Assembly: GCA_052435735.1 (NCBI GenBank)
Contig: JBQVNB010000001.1
Span: 124,001-188,000 of the forward strand
Length of the DNA stretch: 64,000 nucleotides
Reading direction: 5' to 3'
Source: Aliihoeflea sp052435735
GTDB lineage: Bacteria; Pseudomonadota; Alphaproteobacteria; Rhizobiales; Rhizobiaceae
Position numbers and translations under genes: made by a program. Positions within the stretch are counted from its first letter, which is position 1. Every line of letters starts with the position of its first letter. Below the pieces are notes generated by a model. It did not search any database and had not been told where the DNA came from. It saw only the letters and a program-made list of their open reading frames with translations. Positions 41,804 through 50,246 of the stretch are shown one piece after another.

Positions 41804-43443
41804 GCATCCTCCCGCGCCGGTGTGCGGGCGCCCTCGACGGCCGCGCCATCGGGACCGGCACCATTGCCGCCCCTGCTGCGTCCATGCGGAACGGCCATCC
41901 CGATCGCAATCATCTTCTCGATCTCGAGCGCGATCTGGTCGGTCTCTTCCTCCCAGTCCAGCCCCTGCTCGGCATAGATGCGCTTGAGAGACCGTGTGCC
42001 GGTCTCGAGGCCGACCTTGTCGGCAAGTGCATCCTTGTAGGGATCGGCCGACGGCTTCGGCGGCCCGCGCCATTCCGATCCGACCACTCGCTCGCGGTTG
42101 GCCAGAAACGCCTGCAATCCTCCCTTGAGCGGAAGGCGGCCTTCGGCGATTCCCTCCTCCAGCCAGGCTTCGAAGATGCCCTGGGCGAAGGGCGCGGCGA
42201 TCCGTTCGCGGCGGCGCAGGACGATCGGCCAGATCGTCGCCGTTTCCATGCGAACCGACGAGTAAGTCGAGTTCGAATGATCCATCGTGAAGCTGGTCGC
42301 CGTCAGGCCCAGGCACCGCGCCATCTCGCGCTGCAGATCCTGCTTGTAGGGCACATATTGCGATCCCGGCGTCGCGGCTGTGTGCATCTCGAATTCCTCG
42401 CCCGGACCAAGGTGATTGATCCGGGCGGGATCGTTCATCGCGACGCCCTTTTCCTTCAGGGCGTCGATCCGCATCGACCAGATGTCGAGAAGATCGTCCG
42501 CAAGCCCGCTCGCCCCTTCGATACCCGACAGCTCGTCGCGCAGGGTCTCGATCGCCTGGAACGCCTGTTCGCTCGGTTCCGGGCTCTTGATGGTCGCGGC
42601 AAAGATCGTCTGCATCAGTGCCGTCGCAAGCGTCGCGTCGGCAAGCTGGTCGCTCTGCGCGACCACCTTGAGAATGGGTGCCACGAGCGTGATCCCGCGC
42701 GAGCTATCCGGGTTGTCGCCGCGGTCCATGACATGGATAACGTCGCGGGCGGCTACATCGTGGTCCATCTCAATCCCGGCGTCGCGCCGCCGGAAACGAT
42801 AGGTCTGCGGCCGGCCGGTGGCATCGTGGAAGATGCCCATGTCCAACCCCTCGAACTCCCGCGACACGCGCGGCAGCCGGTGCGGCGCGACGAGCGAGAC
42901 CTTGGTGCCGGTTTCGATCCCGTAGAACCGCCGGCGGTTGCGCGGAATGAAGTCGAGCACGCCGAACGCTTCGCCATAGGCGAAATAGTGGCGCATGACG
43001 CCATCGATCATCTCGGCGACGGTCTTCTTGCCGGCGAGATCGCATTCGGCCTTCGCCCAGGCATACCGCTTCCACTCGGCCTCGATCAGCTTGACCCAGT
43101 CGGCCTGTTCCTTTTGATCGTAACCGAGCCGGCCAAGGTCGGGCTGGGCGTTGAGCTTCAGTTCGGCGCCGATCGTATCGGCCATGATCTGATCCACCGC
43201 GCCGGCGATCCATCCCGAATTGTGCATGAAGTCGATCGCGAGCGCGGAAGCGCGCTCCGCCGCCTGCCAGACATCGATCTTCGCGTCGCGCGTCACCGCG
43301 CGGCGCATGGCAAGAATGCCCGACGTGTCGCCGCGCAGATAACGCGCCACCGGCTTCACCCGGTCCTGCAGGGATCCGGCTTCTGCGACGACGGTGACGG
43401 CACGCCGCGCGGCCGGAACCCGAATGCGTGGTTTGGCCGCCAT
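41800..43443 (-). CDS. Phage portal protein, lambda family
   Basis: 547 residues from ATG 43443. The lambda-type portal features are clear: HNSGWIAGAVDQIMADTIGAELKLNAQP near residue 75, HVMDRGDNPDSSRGITLVAPIL and the wing helix ending FTMDHSNSTYSSVRMET. The portal forms the 12-subunit DNA channel. A glycine/proline-rich C-terminal tail follows. It lies between the terminase and the gpW-like gene. Confidence 0.93.
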   Translation of the reverse strand: MAAKPRIRVPAARRAVTVVAEAGSLQDRVKPVARYLRGDTSGILAMRRAVTRDAKIDVWQAAERASALAIDFMHNSGWIAGAVDQIMADTIGAELKLNAQPDLGRLGYDQKEQADWVKLIEAEWKRYAWAKAECDLAGKKTVAEMIDGVMRHYFAYGEAFGVLDFIPRNRRRFYGIETGTKVSLVAPHRLPRVSREFEGLDMGIFHDATGRPQTYRFRRRDAGIEMDHDVAARDVIHVMDRGDNPDSSRGITLVAPILKVVAQSDQLADATLATALMQTIFAATIKSPEPSEQAFQAIETLRDELSGIEGASGLADDLLDIWSMRIDALKEKGVAMNDPARINHLGPGEEFEMHTAATPGSQYVPYKQDLQREMARCLGLTATSFTMDHSNSTYSSVRMETATIWPIVLRRRERIAAPFAQGIFEAWLEEGIAEGRLPLKGGLQAFLANRERVVGSEWRGPPKPSADPYKDALADKVGLETGTRSLKRIYAEQGLDWEEETDQIALEIEKMIAIGMAVPHGRSRGGNGAGPDGAAVEGARTPAREDA

Positions 43444-43456
43444 CGTTCCATTCCTG

Positions 43457-45553
43457 CTACTTGTACGCGTTCCAGCGTTTTCGGGTCCGCCTCGCACCGA
43501 CACCGGCAACGGGCTCCGCCTTCTTTTCGAACGGGCTGGGCTGGCCGCTGAACAGGTCGGCTTCCGCCGGGGCGCCATGCACCTTCACCAGGAGGTCGAC
43601 CCATCGATCCAGCGTCAGCCGCATCTTGTGCTCCAGATGCCAGGCCAGCGACAGCGCATAGACCGTGGCGTCAAACCAGTCGTTTGCCCGCCCGACGATC
43701 CGTTTCCATTCCCGCGCGGCCTTCGGATTGATCAGCCGCCGCGCCCGTCTCGAGATCGTCGCGCGCGCTTCCTCGTCCGGATCGACGAGCCGCTCGGCCG
43801 TCATCTCCATCGCGAAGTCCTGGTCGCAAAGGTCAGGCGGCAGATGCAGCGTGTTGCGCGGCCACGATCCCCTGGCGTCCGGACCGAGAACCAGATTGGC
43901 GAGCCCGGCCATGACCTCGGTCTTGATGTCGTAAAGACCGACCGGGTAGAGCATGACCTTCGCGATTCGGCGCTTGCGCTGATCCTTGATGTCCTTCTTC
44001 ACCGGCGTTCCGAGCCACGGCAGGCCGACCTGATGCCGCCCGTCGAGGGCGTAGCAGTTCGGCCGCGTCGCGCAGAACAGATACACCCGGTCCGTCGCGA
44101 AGCCTGAATCGACGCCCGACAGGTCGATCCCCTTTTCCAACCCGCCTGCGGTCGGAAAGGTCCGGCCGAGCGCGTCGGCGAGCGCGATCCAGGGTTCGTC
44201 GGACTGATCCGGCGCCCCCTCGAAAACCTCGCGCGCGACGAGCCAGCGCTGGCCGAGCGGGCCGATCGCATAGACCAGCCACTTGATGCCGTAGCTCTGC
44301 ACGTCCGCCGCCGACACGACGAGGCCGGCCTCTGCCGGAATGATCCCGCGCGGAAAAGGGTGCGCCTTCACCGCATCGACGATCTTCTCCCATTCGACGG
44401 CGACGCCGCCGGGATCGTACGGCTCCGCCAGATCCTGCTGGCTGAACACGCGCATCTTCGTCGTGTCGCCCTGAGCGTTCTCCCAGCGCTGCCAGATGTC
44501 GCCGAACCGTTCGCGCGGCGCGTAGGCGGCCCAGAGGTGATAGCTCGGCTGCCAGTCGCGGCACCGACCTTCGCATGGCGGGCAGACATAGGCGTCGAGA
44601 TCGTCCGCCGCGATCGTTTGCGGTACCGGGTCGCTGCCCTCCGGAACACGGGTCGCAATCCAGATGCCGCCGGCGAGCATATCCATCTTGTGCGCGTCGC
44701 GGATTACACCGTCGCATGATAGGCATCTGAAATGCGCCGGCGCATCGTCAGACGGCCCGCGCATCTGGTCGAAGATCAGCGGCTGGCGGATCGAGCAATG
44801 CGGACACGGCACATAGAAATGCCGCTGGTCGCCAGCCTCGAAATCCGCCGTGATGGCACACTCGCCAGCGATGCCCGGCGTCGAGCCCTGCCACTCCTTG
44901 GCCATGTCGCCGTAAAATTTCTGACGCGCCCGTGCCTGGTCGCGGGGGCTGCCGCGGCCGTCGACATCGCTCGGATAGCCGGTCACCTCGTCCATGGCGA
45001 GGTTCTTGATCGAAACCATCTGCAGACCCTTCGAAGAACCTGCGTTCACGATCAGCCCGAAACCGCCGGCGAAGCGCTTGTAGGATGTCGTCGAGCCCTG
45101 CTCGTCGCGGCTATTGACCGGCATGACCTTGTGCGAAATGCGCGGGCTCGCCTCGATCGTCGGCTGCAGCTTGACGCGATTGAACTTCGTTGCCTCCTCC
45201 AACGTCGGCAGCACGATCATCATCGAGGCTGGCGCCTGGTCGACCGTGTAGCCGAACCAGTTCTCGATCGCCGTCGACTTGCCGAGTTGCGCTGCCCACC
45301 GCGCCGTCACCCGGCGCGCGGGATGATCGGGATGAAGGCAGTCCTGCGGCTCACGCAGATAAGGGACGCGATCGGTGCGGAATGGTCCCGGCCAGGGCGA
45401 GCCTGATTCTGCGGAGACGACGCGGTGCCGGTCTGCCCATTCGGAGATCGTCAGATCCTCGACGGGTCGACTCGCCGCCTCCAGCCCGGAATAGAACGTG
45501 ACGGCGCCATGCGGAATATCAGGAAACTGGCTCCGCACGTCGTCGAGGGTCAT
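43457..45553 (-). CDS. Terminase large subunit, GpA family
   Basis: 698 residues of the lambda gpA type. The ATPase domain has ARWAAQLGKSTAIENW (Walker A-like, ~residue 95) and SMMIVLPTLEEATKF; a zinc-ribbon-like insert with CPHCSIRQPL and RCLSCDG follows around 245-285. The C-terminal nuclease half holds SGVDSGFATDRVYLF. It packages DNA into the prohead and cuts it. The gene overlaps the small subunit gene by 4 bases. Confidence 0.93.
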   Translation of the reverse strand: MTLDDVRSQFPDIPHGAVTFYSGLEAASRPVEDLTISEWADRHRVVSAESGSPWPGPFRTDRVPYLREPQDCLHPDHPARRVTARWAAQLGKSTAIENWFGYTVDQAPASMMIVLPTLEEATKFNRVKLQPTIEASPRISHKVMPVNSRDEQGSTTSYKRFAGGFGLIVNAGSSKGLQMVSIKNLAMDEVTGYPSDVDGRGSPRDQARARQKFYGDMAKEWQGSTPGIAGECAITADFEAGDQRHFYVPCPHCSIRQPLIFDQMRGPSDDAPAHFRCLSCDGVIRDAHKMDMLAGGIWIATRVPEGSDPVPQTIAADDLDAYVCPPCEGRCRDWQPSYHLWAAYAPRERFGDIWQRWENAQGDTTKMRVFSQQDLAEPYDPGGVAVEWEKIVDAVKAHPFPRGIIPAEAGLVVSAADVQSYGIKWLVYAIGPLGQRWLVAREVFEGAPDQSDEPWIALADALGRTFPTAGGLEKGIDLSGVDSGFATDRVYLFCATRPNCYALDGRHQVGLPWLGTPVKKDIKDQRKRRIAKVMLYPVGLYDIKTEVMAGLANLVLGPDARGSWPRNTLHLPPDLCDQDFAMEMTAERLVDPDEEARATISRRARRLINPKAAREWKRIVGRANDWFDATVYALSLAWHLEHKMRLTLDRWVDLLVKVHGAPAEADLFSGQPSPFEKKAEPVAGVGARRTRKRWNAYK

Positions 45554-46164
45554 TGGAGCAATGCCTGTGCTGTCTGGTCGATAGGTTTGTCGCCCGCATC
45601 TGCCGCGCGCCGGAACCGGTCGAGACTTTCGAGGACGTTGCGGTGGAAGACTTCGAGGCCAGCGCGCGAGAACGTCTTGAATGCGATGCGCGCGGTCCGT
45701 TCATCCCAGCCATATTTGAGCGCCACCGACTGTGCCTCGCTTTCAACGGCCTGGTCGAACGCGCTCACCATCAGAGCGATGGCTTCGCGCGCGGCCCGGT
45801 CCACCTCCGCGGTCGGCGTCAGTCGACGCCTACGCTCGGCGAGGTCCATTTCGCGCAGCTCGGCGTCCGCCTGCGCTTTCCGCGCCGCGCCGTCAGACTG
45901 ACTGCCCGCAAACCGCGAAGGTTGACCGGCAGCCGGTTTGGCGTCAGGCGATAAGGCCGGGCTGGGCATTGACGGCCGTAGGCGGATATTCTCCTGCCGA
46001 TGTGCGACGAGATCCTCGTAGTTGACGAGATTCGATCGGCCGTTCTCCTGAAGAGGCAGCGCCTCCGAATGCTGTTTAAGGTATCGAGACAAGGTCGAGC
46101 GGTCGACCGGATCGCCAGCCGCGGTCAACCGATGCGCCGCCTCCGTGATCGAAATCCAGTCCAT
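45550..46164 (-). CDS. Terminase small subunit-like DNA-binding protein
   Basis: 204 residues from ATG 46164. The N-terminus (ISITEAAHRLTAAGDPVDRSTLSRYLKQH) is a winged helix-turn-helix like lambda Nu1; a flexible proline-rich linker follows, then a long helical region (ARKAQADAELREMDLAERRRRLTPTAEVD), which likely contacts the large subunit. Location immediately before the large subunit supports the call. Confidence 0.8.
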   Translation of the reverse strand: MDWISITEAAHRLTAAGDPVDRSTLSRYLKQHSEALPLQENGRSNLVNYEDLVAHRQENIRLRPSMPSPALSPDAKPAAGQPSRFAGSQSDGAARKAQADAELREMDLAERRRRLTPTAEVDRAAREAIALMVSAFDQAVESEAQSVALKYGWDERTARIAFKTFSRAGLEVFHRNVLESLDRFRRAADAGDKPIDQTAQALLQ

Positions 46165-46344
46165 CGTGCGTGATCCGTGCATTCGTTCGTGCAGCACGCG
46201 TGCATCCGTGTACCGCTTTCAACCCGACCCACTGGCAAAACCCCGGGAGCATTTCCGCCCGTGTGGCCGCGTGGATCGCGGTACGGTCCCTAAACCGGGG
46301 GGTGTTGCAGTCGGCAAAAGCCGGTCGACCGACCCGATCCCGCA

Positions 46345-46926
46345 TCACCCGAACGCCCCGCCGGGCAACCGCCTCAGCTCGTGCGCCAAACGCTGCGGCA
46401 TGACCCTCTGCACGGTCGAGTGGAAGGAACGAACGGTCGCGCCCGTTGTCATCTCGTTCGGGATGACGACGCCCGACTGCACCACCTTGATGGGGAAGCG
46501 CGCCTTGCCGACGCGCTGCATCACATGCCCCAGGAACACGATGCCCTTGCGGTTCGGAAACCGTCCGCCCTTGATGAATGTACCGCCGAACACCTGCCGC
46601 TTGCCAAAGGGCGAAGCGACGACGCCGGCGCGCGTCTCGCGCGGCCGGAAGAACTTCAGCGAGATATCTCCGCCGCGTGCCGTCATCCGATAGGTCAAAG
46701 TACCGGGCTGCGACCGCGCCACCGCCACTGCCTTGACGATGGTCTTGAGTGGCAGGCCTGTCTGTCCGGTAAGTTCGCGGCGAACCTGCGTGCGCGCCAT
46801 GTCGCCAGTTCGGTTAACGACGCGATTAACTACGGTCTTGAATCGCTTGTCGGTCAGGCCTTGCAGGCTCTGCGCAAAGCGGTCGAGCCCTGTCCTGTCG
46901 CCCCAGCCGATGATCAGATTGGCCAT
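46345..46926 (-). CDS. Minor tail protein Z-like protein
   Basis: 193 residues from ATG 46926. RFKTVVNRVVNRTGDMARTQVRRELTGQTGLPLKTI and ARGGDISLKFFRPRETRAGVVA match the prophage minor tail protein Z (GPZ) family. In lambda gpZ acts in tail completion near the head; here the gene lies before the terminase, away from the other tail genes, an order seen in some alphaproteobacterial prophages. The 180-base gap to the small terminase gene has no convincing gene. Confidence 0.8.
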   Translation of the reverse strand: MANLIIGWGDRTGLDRFAQSLQGLTDKRFKTVVNRVVNRTGDMARTQVRRELTGQTGLPLKTIVKAVAVARSQPGTLTYRMTARGGDISLKFFRPRETRAGVVASPFGKRQVFGGTFIKGGRFPNRKGIVFLGHVMQRVGKARFPIKVVQSGVVIPNEMTTGATVRSFHSTVQRVMPQRLAHELRRLPGGAFG

Positions 46927-47022
46927 GGCGCGCTCCAACGAATGAGGGAGTCTGGCGGCTGGGCGGGTTGGTGACTTTCACCCGCCCCCCTTGCAGGTGG
47001 CGGGACCGGCCACCACTTCTTG

Positions 47023-47099
47023 GTCAACGTAGCTCAGCGGATAGAGCACGAGGTTTCTCAACCTCGAGGTCGTGGGTTCGATTCCCACCGTTCCCACCA
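47023..47099 (+). tRNA. Phage tRNA with an 8-nt anticodon loop; isotype uncertain
   Basis: A tRNA-like gene with D arm GCTC/GAGC, T arm GTGGG TTCGATT CCCAC and encoded CCA. The anticodon stem CGAGG/CCTCG encloses the 8 nt TTTCTCAA instead of 7. If the extra base is ignored the anticodon would be CTC (Glu); counted from the 5' side it would be TCT (Arg). The acceptor stem has two mismatches (positions 2-71 and 3-70). It is on the strand opposite to all late genes and overlaps the end of an HNH gene in antisense. It may be a degraded tRNA or a frameshift-suppressing one. Confidence 0.7.
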
Positions 47100-47480
47100 A
47101 GAGCGTCCCTTCGGGGGCGCTCTTCTATTTTCCCGCCGCTCTCCCGCCTGCTTGACGCTGTTGTGGCATGGCTTGCACAGGCACTGCAGGTTGTTCTCGT
47201 CCCAGAACAGCGTCTCGTCGCCACGATGAGCGGTGCGGTGATCCGCCACGAGCTTCGACGTTTCCGCCTCTACCCGACCGCATCCGGCCATTTGGCATGT
47301 GAAGAGATCGCCGACGAGCACCTTCCAGCGCAGCTTCTGCCAGCGGCTCGTCTTGTACCATGCGCGCCATGCGATGGTTGCATCGAGCCTCCGTGACCGG
47401 GCTGGCTCGTTTCCGCCCGCATATCCGATGCGAGGGGCAAGCTTGCCTACGCGCGGAGCGATGCTCTTCAGCCTGCCCAT
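47058..47480 (-). CDS. HNH endonuclease
   Basis: 140 residues. The zinc-finger HNH core is complete: FTCQMAGCGR, the DHRTAHRGDE block (with the conserved DH), NLQCLCKPCHN. HNH proteins next to terminase genes help cut phage DNA at packaging, and this one is upstream of the small subunit. The last ~14 residues (SWWERWESNPRPRG) are translated from the complement of the tRNA gene, so the natural protein may have ended earlier in other phages; the stop lies within the tRNA. Confidence 0.85.
   Translation of the reverse strand: MGRLKSIAPRVGKLAPRIGYAGGNEPARSRRLDATIAWRAWYKTSRWQKLRWKVLVGDLFTCQMAGCGRVEAETSKLVADHRTAHRGDETLFWDENNLQCLCKPCHNSVKQAGERRENRRAPPKGRSWWERWESNPRPRG
47099..47130 (+). terminator. 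Rho-independent terminator after the phage tRNA
   Basis: AAGAGCGTCCC, loop TTCG, GGGGCGCTCTT, then CTATTTT. An 11-bp stem starting at the last base of the tRNA CCA, on the tRNA strand. It ends the tRNA transcript and lies antisense to the HNH coding region. Confidence 0.85.
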
Positions 47481-47642
47481 GAAGATGATAGTGTTCCATG
47501 CTTCCGCACTTGACCCGAGTCGGGAGCCGCGTGGCTCTCACGGGTCTGGATCGGTCAGGAGCTCCGCCACGGTTGCCCGCGGCTGCTACGCTGTGTCGGA
47601 GGAGCAATCCCCACGGTCGACCGGCGTCCATGGGGAGAGTCG

Positions 47643-48317
47643 CTACGCGAGTCGCTCAATCTGCGCAAGCTTGACGTCAACGATCATGTCGGCGCCGAAC
47701 AGCATTGTGCGTACGCGCGCGGCCCTGCCCTTCGCATATCCTTCCAGCACACCGCTGAAGGCCGCATAGGGACCGACATTGATCTTCACCCGCGATCCCA
47801 CATTTAAGCCCGTGGGGATATTGCGCTCATCGAACGCACCCTTCTGGGCAAGATCCATGAACGCGGTCATCTGCCGATCGCCGATAGGATGCGGCCTGTC
47901 ACCCTTGCCAATCACTGCCTGGATACCGCGGACGCGTAACAGCCCGGCAACCGCCTGGTCGGATTGCGCGACGCGGACGAAGATGAGCTTCCGCAAAACG
48001 GGAATCTGAATGGCCTTACCGCCCGGCCTCACACCGCGACGAGGCAGGACGACCCGCTTCTCGGGCACGACCGCATCCACATGCATCTTCACTAGCGCAT
48101 CGCGGATCTCGATCTCACCACGCCCGAGCGTGCGAAAGGCGAACCAACGCCGCACGCCCGGCACTTCCATTCCCGCCGCGTCGAGCAACTGCGCATCAAG
48201 CGCGCGCCGCTGCTCTTCGCCCAGGACTTTGGCTGGCACGGGATAGGGGTTGCCCTGCCCGTCGAGCCAGACCTGTTCGCCGTCACTCAGCTGCTTGCGC
48301 TCGATTGCCATTATCAT
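47643..48317 (-). CDS. NusG-like transcription elongation/antitermination factor
   Basis: 224 residues from ATG 48317 (ATGA overlap with the upstream gene). After ~55 lead residues comes an NGN-like domain (WFAFRTLGRGEIEIRDALVKM, LIFVRVAQSDQAVAGLLRVRGIQAVIG), then a KOW-type domain (GSRVKINVGPYAAFSGVLEGYAKGRAARVRTML). NusG paralogues such as RfaH or LoaP keep RNA polymerase running through long operons. It stands directly before the late genes, so a late-antitermination role is likely. The 160 bases downstream (47481-47642) have no gene and could contain its recruitment site. Confidence 0.75.
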   Translation of the reverse strand: MIMAIERKQLSDGEQVWLDGQGNPYPVPAKVLGEEQRRALDAQLLDAAGMEVPGVRRWFAFRTLGRGEIEIRDALVKMHVDAVVPEKRVVLPRRGVRPGGKAIQIPVLRKLIFVRVAQSDQAVAGLLRVRGIQAVIGKGDRPHPIGDRQMTAFMDLAQKGAFDERNIPTGLNVGSRVKINVGPYAAFSGVLEGYAKGRAARVRTMLFGADMIVDVKLAQIERLA

Positions 48318-49396
48318 CGGTTTCCCTCGTCTGCGGCCCTCAGGGCCAGTTCGAACGCATCCAGTTGCCCCGGCCCGCCAGCCGGCAGATAGACTACCGG
48401 CTGGTCACCAGGATCTGGCATCCACGGCCAGCCGCGCCGCGCGAACTCGTTCCGCCATGCGGCAAAGGTGCTGGACCCGACCGGCACCGGCTCGAAGTTC
48501 GAGCCCAGCTCGTGCCACCGGCGCGCGAACTTGTGCCCTTGGCGCAGCATCGCCTTCCGGTAGAGCACCGACAGCAGCGGCCAAGCCTTCTCCGCTTCGC
48601 CTTCCGCCGTCAGCAGATGCGCCACGATCCACGCGCCCCATGTCTTCGAGAACGGCGATGCGAACTCGTTGAACGGCTGCGCTGGCGCCGCCGGCAGCTT
48701 CTCCCAGCGCCGTTCGGACAGGTACACACCGAAGGTGCAGACCACCGTTCGCCCGCCAACCTTGGCATGGGTCAGATAGTCGTCGAGCCGGGCCACCGCC
48801 TCGTCGCGCTCTGCCGCCGACAGAGGCATCGCCGCCGCCAGGGCCTTGGGCGCGCTGTCGGTCACGTAGGTCGGCCAGCGCGGGTGTACCCGCTTCAGCC
48901 AGCGCACGATCTGTTTTCCTTCCTCCGCTCGCGTCCGCGCTCTCTCTTCCTCGTTTGAAGAAGTTGTTTGAGAGGGGTCGTTAATAGGTGCCGGTCCAGG
49001 ATCGGCAGGGGGTGCCGGTTCTGGACCGGCAGGGGGTGCCGATATACCGGCAGGGGTGCCGACATACCGGCAGGGGTTATCAGCGTCGCAAACGGTCTCG
49101 ACTGCGGGATGAACCGGGTCGAGGATGACGCGATAGGAGTGCGCGCTGTCACGCCCGCTTTCGCTTTCGAGGACGTGCCGCTCCAGATAGCCGGCGCGGA
49201 TCAGCCGCTCGATCGCCTCGAACACGGTCGAGCGCGCACAGCCCATCTCGTCGGCCATCTTCACCTGGCTGCGACGGCACCATCCGAGATCGTCCGTATG
49301 GCGCCCGAGAACGCACAGCACTTGCAGGTCGCGAGGCTTCAAAGAGCGATCCGTCGCCGCCCGCGCCGGTATGATAGAAAGTCGAGGTCCGGTCAT
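48314..49396 (-). CDS. Phage replication initiator-like protein with helix-turn-helix domain
   Basis: 360 residues from ATG 49396. Residues ~15-90 are a winged helix (LKPRDLQVLCVLGRHTDDLGWCRRSQVKMADEMGCARSTVFEAIERLIRAGYLERH), as in DnaT/O-type initiators. The middle (~105-150) is a proline-rich linker encoded by direct repeats, and the C-terminal half is helical (WLKRVHPRWPTYV, KTWGAWIVAHLLTAEGE). The layout of a DNA-binding N-terminus, repeats within the gene and a helicase-loader-like C-terminus is that of lambda O. Function is inferred from this layout and position. Confidence 0.7.
   Translation of the reverse strand: MTGPRLSIIPARAATDRSLKPRDLQVLCVLGRHTDDLGWCRRSQVKMADEMGCARSTVFEAIERLIRAGYLERHVLESESGRDSAHSYRVILDPVHPAVETVCDADNPCRYVGTPAGISAPPAGPEPAPPADPGPAPINDPSQTTSSNEEERARTRAEEGKQIVRWLKRVHPRWPTYVTDSAPKALAAAMPLSAAERDEAVARLDDYLTHAKVGGRTVVCTFGVYLSERRWEKLPAAPAQPFNEFASPFSKTWGAWIVAHLLTAEGEAEKAWPLLSVLYRKAMLRQGHKFARRWHELGSNFEPVPVGSSTFAAWRNEFARRGWPWMPDPGDQPVVYLPAGGPGQLDAFELALRAADEGNR
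48984..49080. repeat. Direct repeats (iteron-like), candidate replication origin
   Basis: Four copies of CGGCAGGGG(G)TGCCG-type units start at 49003, 49027, 49048 and 49068, spaced 24, 21 and 20 bp; a partial unit precedes them. The last spacing is not a multiple of three, so the repeat is kept at DNA level and not as a peptide repeat. Repeats inside an initiator gene are the arrangement of the lambda origin in gene O. Confidence 0.6.
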
Positions 49397-49461
49397 TTGG
49401 CAGCCTCCGCAACTGATTCGCGGGCCGCGCATTGAGTCGCGTCCGGTGGGAGGGCAAAGCC

Positions 49462-49788
49462 ATGGATGAAGGGCGTTTCGATTAGCCCGTCCGCGCCTTC
49501 GTCGAGAAGCGCGGCAACATCGCCGACACGGTGACGAGCACGGTCCAAGCGGCAGACATCTTGCTGAACCGCTGGCCGGGTGATCGCGGCGCGCGCAAGC
49601 ACCTTGCCGCGCGCAAGGCGTGCATCGCCGTGCTGGAGGGCATCAAGGAAGCACGCGCCGCGCGGTTGGCCTTCGAAGCCGCGGCGAAGGAAGCCGACAT
49701 TCTCGCGCCCTCGGTTACGCCGATTGGCAAGAGTGAAGGGCCCGTGCTCTGGAACAAGCGCACGCGAATGCTGAAGCGCGATCGGTAG
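49462..49788 (+). pseudogene. DUF982 gene with an in-frame amber codon
   Basis: From ATG 49462, with GGGAGG upstream, the frame reads MDEGRFD, then TAG at 49483, then PVRAFVEKRGNIADTV...AADILLNRWPG. The neighbouring DUF982 protein reads HFDKPVRVWV at the same place, so the TAG stands where Lys is expected, a one-base AAG to TAG change. The rest (108 codons in total) is an intact DUF982 domain. Translation may start again at GTG 49531 (85 residues). DUF982 proteins are common in rhizobia and their function is unknown. It lies opposite to the leftward early genes. Confidence 0.7.
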
Positions 49789-49902
49789 TCGGCGCTCTTG
49801 ACGGCGCCTGAGCGGATTCCCAAATCTTTTGCCTCCCGAACTGCGAGGGAGAACGACGTTCACGCAGGCTGCTTTGCAAGCCCAAGAGCCACGGAGGTCA
49901 CA

Positions 49903-50187
49903 ATGCTCGCGCAACACTTCGACAAGCCGGTCCGCGTATGGGTCGGGCTCGGTTTTCCGCGACAGCTCAATACTGTCGTCGATGCCTATCAGATGCTGAC
50001 AAGCTGGAATGGAAACAGTCCCGAGCAAAGGGCGGCCATCCGTGCGTGCAAAGCGGCATTGTGCGGCGAGGTCGATGCCGAGACGGCGCGCGGCGTCGTA
50101 CTGGCCTTTGCGCGCAAGAAGGACATCCTGGTTGAAGACGGCATATTGCCGCCGCCGGTGATGAAGGGCAGCGCCAGCCACGTTTAG
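49903..50187 (+). CDS. DUF982 domain protein
   Basis: 94 residues from ATG 49903 with ACGGAGG before it. FDKPVRVWVGLGFPRQLNTVVDAYQMLTSWNG is the DUF982 start and SPEQRAAIRACKAALCGEVDAETARGVVLAFARKKDIL the helical end. It is a paralogue of the gene with the amber codon 115 bases upstream. Function unknown; such genes are typical of rhizobial accessory regions. A long leftward open frame across both genes is judged a shadow. Confidence 0.75.
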   Translation: MLAQHFDKPVRVWVGLGFPRQLNTVVDAYQMLTSWNGNSPEQRAAIRACKAALCGEVDAETARGVVLAFARKKDILVEDGILPPPVMKGSASHV

Positions 50188-50246
50188 CGGCGCCGAGGCG
50201 GATCTGACTACTTCAGCATAGCGATCAGGATGGGTCGGCTTTCTCA

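Noticed and set aside
46076..46348. 90-codon leftward frame between the gpZ-like and small terminase genes
   Set aside because: Starts in a tidy GTGA overlap, but the product shows no conserved pattern and overlaps the terminase gene by 89 bases.
47023..47099. Amber suppressor tRNA for the DUF982 TAG
   Set aside because: The anticodon loop TTTCTCAA contains no CTA, so it cannot read UAG in the normal way.
48984..49080. CRISPR-like repeat array
   Set aside because: The units are near-contiguous 20-24 bp GC-rich direct repeats inside a gene, with no unique spacers.
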